Shown piece after piece: positions 24,421 through 27,878 of a DNA stretch of 27,878 nt. Every line of letters starts with the position of its first letter. Position 1 is the stretch's first letter. The translations under genes were made by a program, and so were the position numbers. The notes beneath the pieces were generated by a model. It was given only the letters and a program-made list of their open reading frames with translations. It was not told the DNA's origin and searched no databases. Source of the stretch: an uncultured Clostridium sp. (lineage in GTDB: Bacteria > Bacillota > Clostridia > Clostridiales > Clostridiaceae); assembly GCA_934746785.1 (NCBI GenBank), contig CAKVFO010000026.1, positions 1-27,878 of the forward strand, read 5' to 3'.

Positions 24421-25983
24421 TCACCATTGATACCAGTTAAATCCACCATCAGAATTATTTGAAGTATCAAACCAAGAATCAAGAAGTTCAAACCAGTTTC
24501 CAACATCATTTATTTTAGTAGTTTGTCCATCTTTACACCAACTTAACTTTCCATATAAAAAATCTGAATCAAAGGCACTCACATCTACCGAATTGTACCA
24601 TCTTTGTGCCTGCCATGCTGTATAGCTATAACCAGAATTTAAATCTTTATACACTTTACTTCCATCAGGTAAAAAAATACTTAAGCCATTTTTACCTTCT
24701 TTAAAATCTGGAAATTGTGACCCACCAAATGAATAAAGAACAGCCTTATCTACATTTGACATAACTTTCTTAGCTAAATATTTGATATTTGCACTAAAAT
24801 TATTGCTTTTACTTATTTTTTCACATAAGTCATATAAATCAAAGTAAGGACAAACTAACCATTGAGTTGCATCTGATTCATAAAAATAATCTAATAACAA
24901 TGTATTATCAACTGTGCCTCTAAGTTTCTCAACTGCTGCCTTACCCTTTTCAAGCCATAAAGCTCTCGACATTTTATCTACAGACTTCTTTACATTACCC
25001 ATTTTACTAAGGTCAAAACAACTTAAAGATTGTGTATTATTATTAGCTTCATTAACTAAATCACGTTGCTCTTCAACTATTAATGAACCAAGTTCTTTAG
25101 GGGTAATCTTTGATGGATCATAATATTTTTCTTTTCCTCCTAAAGTTAAATCTTCTTCTCCATTATCGCCACCATCAGTATTAAGGCGATTAAAGATGCC
25201 TTTATAATTAAAACCTTTTCCCCACATTATAGGCGCTGATGCAACCATATATTTTGCTTGAAAGCTTCCATTGCCAGGTCTATATTGATATGCGCCTTCA
25301 ACTGTTCCCATAAAACAGGCATCATATGCTAATAAATCTACAGATTCTTTATTCGTTAATTTATCGGTTAATTCTGCTGTATATAAATAATCACCCTTGC
25401 TTGTCATATCACAACAAATCTGTCTTGAATTATTGATATTTTCTCCTTCATTTTGAAGTCTGGCACCATTACCATGATTAGCAATGATAAGTTCATATTC
25501 ATCTGCTGGATAATTTGCTTTACAAGAATCTATAAACTTTTTTAATGTCTCAGCATCCCCCATATCTGCTTCATAATTACTTGTTTTTGTAATCTCAGGG
25601 AATTGCTTATTGCCATCTATTCTTTCTGTTTTTTCATGCTCAATTTTATACATTCTTGTATCTATAAAATCCTCGCCAAAAGCCTTTGCATCTGAAGAAT
25701 ATCCTGGTATTCTATCAATTAAAACAATCAAATTTAAATTTGGATTATCTACATAACTCTCTTTAATTTCCTTTATATTTTGTAGCAAATCTTCTTCAAG
25801 GTTATTATCAGCATCACTATAAAGCATGATTGTAAGTTTTTTGTTTGTATTTTTACATCTATATAAAGCAGACTGTATCTCTTCTTTTGTTATATTTTCT
25901 GCTGCTTTTATCTGTAAAGAACCAAACCCAAATGTAGCAATTAATATTACTAAGGTAATGAACTCAAATCTCTTTTTAACCAT
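24421..25983 (-). CDS. Secreted clostripain-family cysteine protease (C11)
   Basis: C11 proteases cut after Arg or Lys and mature by self-cleavage. The 520-residue protein has a signal peptide (about 1-27, ending IKA-A) and the catalytic dyad H170 (IIANHGNG) and C223 (AYDACFMGTVEGAYQY), spaced as in clostripain. Between them lies NNSRQICCDMTSKGDYLY, where Arg187 is a plausible self-processing site. The Trp-rich end (FNWYQW) closes the protein. Length fits clostridial alpha-clostripain. ATG 25983 has AAGGAG upstream. It starts 12 nt after the ABC exporter gene, so the two are almost certainly co-transcribed; this is not a context I know for clostripain. Confidence 0.93.
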   Translation of the reverse strand: MVKKRFEFITLVILIATFGFGSLQIKAAENITKEEIQSALYRCKNTNKKLTIMLYSDADNNLEEDLLQNIKEIKESYVDNPNLNLIVLIDRIPGYSSDAKAFGEDFIDTRMYKIEHEKTERIDGNKQFPEITKTSNYEADMGDAETLKKFIDSCKANYPADEYELIIANHGNGARLQNEGENINNSRQICCDMTSKGDYLYTAELTDKLTNKESVDLLAYDACFMGTVEGAYQYRPGNGSFQAKYMVASAPIMWGKGFNYKGIFNRLNTDGGDNGEEDLTLGGKEKYYDPSKITPKELGSLIVEEQRDLVNEANNNTQSLSCFDLSKMGNVKKSVDKMSRALWLEKGKAAVEKLRGTVDNTLLLDYFYESDATQWLVCPYFDLYDLCEKISKSNNFSANIKYLAKKVMSNVDKAVLYSFGGSQFPDFKEGKNGLSIFLPDGSKVYKDLNSGYSYTAWQAQRWYNSVDVSAFDSDFLYGKLSWCKDGQTTKINDVGNWFELLDSWFDTSNNSDGGFNWYQW

Positions 25984-25995
25984 TATTACATCTCC

Positions 25996-27747
25996 TTAAT
26001 TTTTAATTAAAGTTTTTTCATGTATATTATCTAATTCATCTTTATATAAATCTATATACGTATCACAATTATTAATTAATTCTTGATGGCTTCCTTGTTT
26101 AATAATCTCTCCATCCTTCATAACTATAATATTAGGACATGATACTATAGAATTTATTCTATGTGCTACAGTAATAATAGTAATAGTTTTTGATAGTTTA
26201 TTTAACAGATTCATTATTTCTGTTTCAGCTTTACTATCTAAATCAGAAGTAATTTCATCTAAAATCATAATCTTTGGATGTCTCAAAATTCCTCTTGCAA
26301 TGGCAAGCTTCTGTCTCTGACCACCGGATAAATTAATTCCCCCCTTACCAATGAATGTATCATACTCATCAGGAAGAGTTTCTATAAATTCTTGCAATCC
26401 AGTAAGATTGCAAGCTTTCTTTTCCACTTCTAAACTTATATCATCTTTAAAGAGAGATAAGTTTTCTTTTATCGTTCCTTGGAAAATAAAAGGCTGTTGA
26501 GGAATATAACAAATTTTAGTTCTTAAATATTCTATATCTATATCTTCAATCTTATTACCATCAAATAATATTTCTCCATTATTCTGTTCATAAAATCTAA
26601 GTAGTAAGTTTAATAAAGAAGATTTTCCACATCCATTTTTTCCAACTATAACATATAACTCATTCTTCTTAATCTCTAGATTCAATTTCTTTAAGATTCT
26701 CTGCTCCGGTGTATAAGAAAAATCAACATCTTTAATTGTTATATTCCCATGAATTTCAGGCTTAAATTTTCTTTTAAACTGCGATTCCTCTGTTAAATTT
26801 AAAATATCTTCTATTCTATGAATTGAATTATATACTGTTTGCAACTTTACATTTACACCAGCTAAATCACTTATTGCTTTTGTAAATTTTACACAATAAG
26901 AATTAAAAGCAACTAATGTTCCAACTGTCAATGTATTATGTATTATCATCCAAGAAGAAACTAATATTATAATCCAATCTCCAACTGATGTAATTATAGC
27001 ACTTGCTATATTTATAAAACTTTCCATAATTGATGTTTTAATAGAATTTTTCATTATGCTGCTTAAATTTAATTTATATTTGCCACTTAGATAACTTTCC
27101 ATTCTTAAACACTTATACTCTTCAATCCCCATTAATGTTTCTTGAATAATAGAAGTATTTTTATCCAACAATTTCTTACCTTCATCAATAAACTTTCTTG
27201 TTTTTTTACCTAATACATTGGAAAGTATCATTGAAATAGGGAAGGTACATATAGCAATAATTGATAACTTTAAAGAAATTTTTATACTAACAGCTAATGT
27301 TATAACTAAAGTAACAATTGCAATTAATATTTGTACAATATCTTCAGTAATAAAATTTGCGACAGCCGATGAATCAAATTCTATCTTTGAGAGTATCTGT
27401 CCATCATTTATATTATTAAAATTCTTTCTTTTCAACTTAAGAATTTTTTCATAGACTTTAGTTTTTGTATCAATTGTAATTAATTGATTAACCTGTTTAT
27501 TTAAAATTGTTTCTACAAAACTTAATGACATCGTTATAAAAAAAATAATTGCCATAACACCAATCATTATAACAACTGATTTAAAATTTGCTGCTAAAAC
27601 ATAATCCAGAGACATTCCAAATAAATACAAAGGAATTAATTCTATCAAATTACTTAATGCAGTCACAAGATATAGTAAAATTAACTTACCTTTATAAGTT
27701 TTAAAGTAATATATTACTTGATTTTTTAATAATTGTGTTTCTTTCAT
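25996..27747 (-). CDS. ABC exporter, fused permease and ATPase (type IV/ABCB fold)
   Basis: The 583-residue half-transporter has six membrane helices in residues 20-300 and an ATPase domain with Walker A GKNGCGKS (369-376), Q-loop PQQPF, signature LSGGQ (473-477), Walker B IMILDE (493-498) and H529. There is no N-terminal C39 peptidase domain, so it does not trim leader peptides itself. Substrates of this class include peptides, lipids and drugs. As it leads directly into a secreted protease gene, a peptide substrate is attractive but unproven. ATG 27747 has only a weak, distant SD (AGGA). The upstream DNA ends in hairpins of a likely mobile element. Confidence 0.9.
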   Translation of the reverse strand: MKETQLLKNQVIYYFKTYKGKLILLYLVTALSNLIELIPLYLFGMSLDYVLAANFKSVVIMIGVMAIIFFITMSLSFVETILNKQVNQLITIDTKTKVYEKILKLKRKNFNNINDGQILSKIEFDSSAVANFITEDIVQILIAIVTLVITLAVSIKISLKLSIIAICTFPISMILSNVLGKKTRKFIDEGKKLLDKNTSIIQETLMGIEEYKCLRMESYLSGKYKLNLSSIMKNSIKTSIMESFINIASAIITSVGDWIIILVSSWMIIHNTLTVGTLVAFNSYCVKFTKAISDLAGVNVKLQTVYNSIHRIEDILNLTEESQFKRKFKPEIHGNITIKDVDFSYTPEQRILKKLNLEIKKNELYVIVGKNGCGKSSLLNLLLRFYEQNNGEILFDGNKIEDIDIEYLRTKICYIPQQPFIFQGTIKENLSLFKDDISLEVEKKACNLTGLQEFIETLPDEYDTFIGKGGINLSGGQRQKLAIARGILRHPKIMILDEITSDLDSKAETEIMNLLNKLSKTITIITVAHRINSIVSCPNIIVMKDGEIIKQGSHQELINNCDTYIDLYKDELDNIHEKTLIKN

Positions 27748-27810
27748 TATACTTGTATATAATTCCTAATCATAAACTGTGAATTATAGTTTCCTTTCTA
27801 TATAATCATA

Positions 27811-27878
27811 ACTACCCGTTAAACGGGTAGTTTGCTCTGCGCCTATAAGGCTTTGTTGCTGGCCGTGCTATTCGCACG
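27811..27878. mobile_element. Probable terminal structure of an IS200/IS605-type element (partial, runs off the window)
   Basis: Base composition changes abruptly to GC-rich here. Three hairpins follow in a row: ACTACCCG-TTAAA-CGGGTAGT (27811-27831), GCC-TATAA-GGC (27841-27851) and CGTGC-TATTC-GCACG (27864-27878). Imperfect subterminal hairpins and a structured end are typical of IS200/IS605 elements. If tnpB lies to the right on minus, this would be the right end and the 3' part of its omega RNA. No transposase is inside the window, so the call rests on structure and composition. Confidence 0.45.

Overview
The window is AT-rich throughout, apart from a few short structured patches. It reads as a chromosomal segment of a Clostridium sensu stricto type Firmicute. 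Supporting signs are strong AGGAGG-type ribosome binding sites, frequent TTG/GTG starts, the rplU-prp-rpmA block with an N-terminally extended L27, the obgE-yhbY-nadD-yqeK-LCP block, and a secreted clostripain-family (C11) protease. The species cannot be named from the sequence alone. Most genes lie on the minus strand; only a penicillin-binding-protein-type carboxypeptidase and a FliL-like protein are on plus.

Layout. 15-817: decayed, internally deleted IS3-family element. 1014-4043: minus-strand group comEA -> lipoprotein -> small RDD-like membrane protein -> rlmD. 4188-5492: plus-strand D,D-carboxypeptidase homologue behind a perfect 21-bp palindrome. 5541-10755: probable operon obgE -> yhbY -> nadD -> yqeK -> LCP protein -> rluD-type pseudouridine synthase, with a long leader carrying a GC-rich folded element. 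11074-12065: rplU -> prp -> rpmA behind an L21-leader-like 5' UTR. 12291-12779: orphan FliL-like protein, closed by a very long hairpin shared with the next gene. 12892-17495: two methyl-accepting chemotaxis proteins, one with an unusual topology. 17658-19179: TerC-family membrane protein and a small secreted protein. 19359-23652: operon of a PLD-nuclease/SF2-helicase/DUF3427-like protein -> MutT-type Nudix hydrolase -> QueG. 23653-23999: gene-free but hairpin-rich gap. 24000-27747: ABC exporter -> C11 protease -> frameshifted small membrane protein. 27811-27878: a much more GC-rich run of three hairpins resembling an end of an IS200/IS605-type element.

How the genes work together. The middle of the window is housekeeping: ribosome assembly (L21, L27 and its maturation protease, ObgE, YhbY, two rRNA/tRNA modification enzymes), NAD synthesis, Ap4A turnover and wall-polymer attachment. 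The chemotaxis receptors and the FliL-like protein suggest a motile lineage or a remnant of one, although no flagellar gene is visible. The accessory part is the right-hand third. The most interesting unit is the exporter/C11 protease/small membrane protein cassette next to the mobile-element end. It could be a peptide-export or maturation module whose substrate lies outside the window. The helicase-nuclease/MutT/QueG operon is the second accessory candidate.
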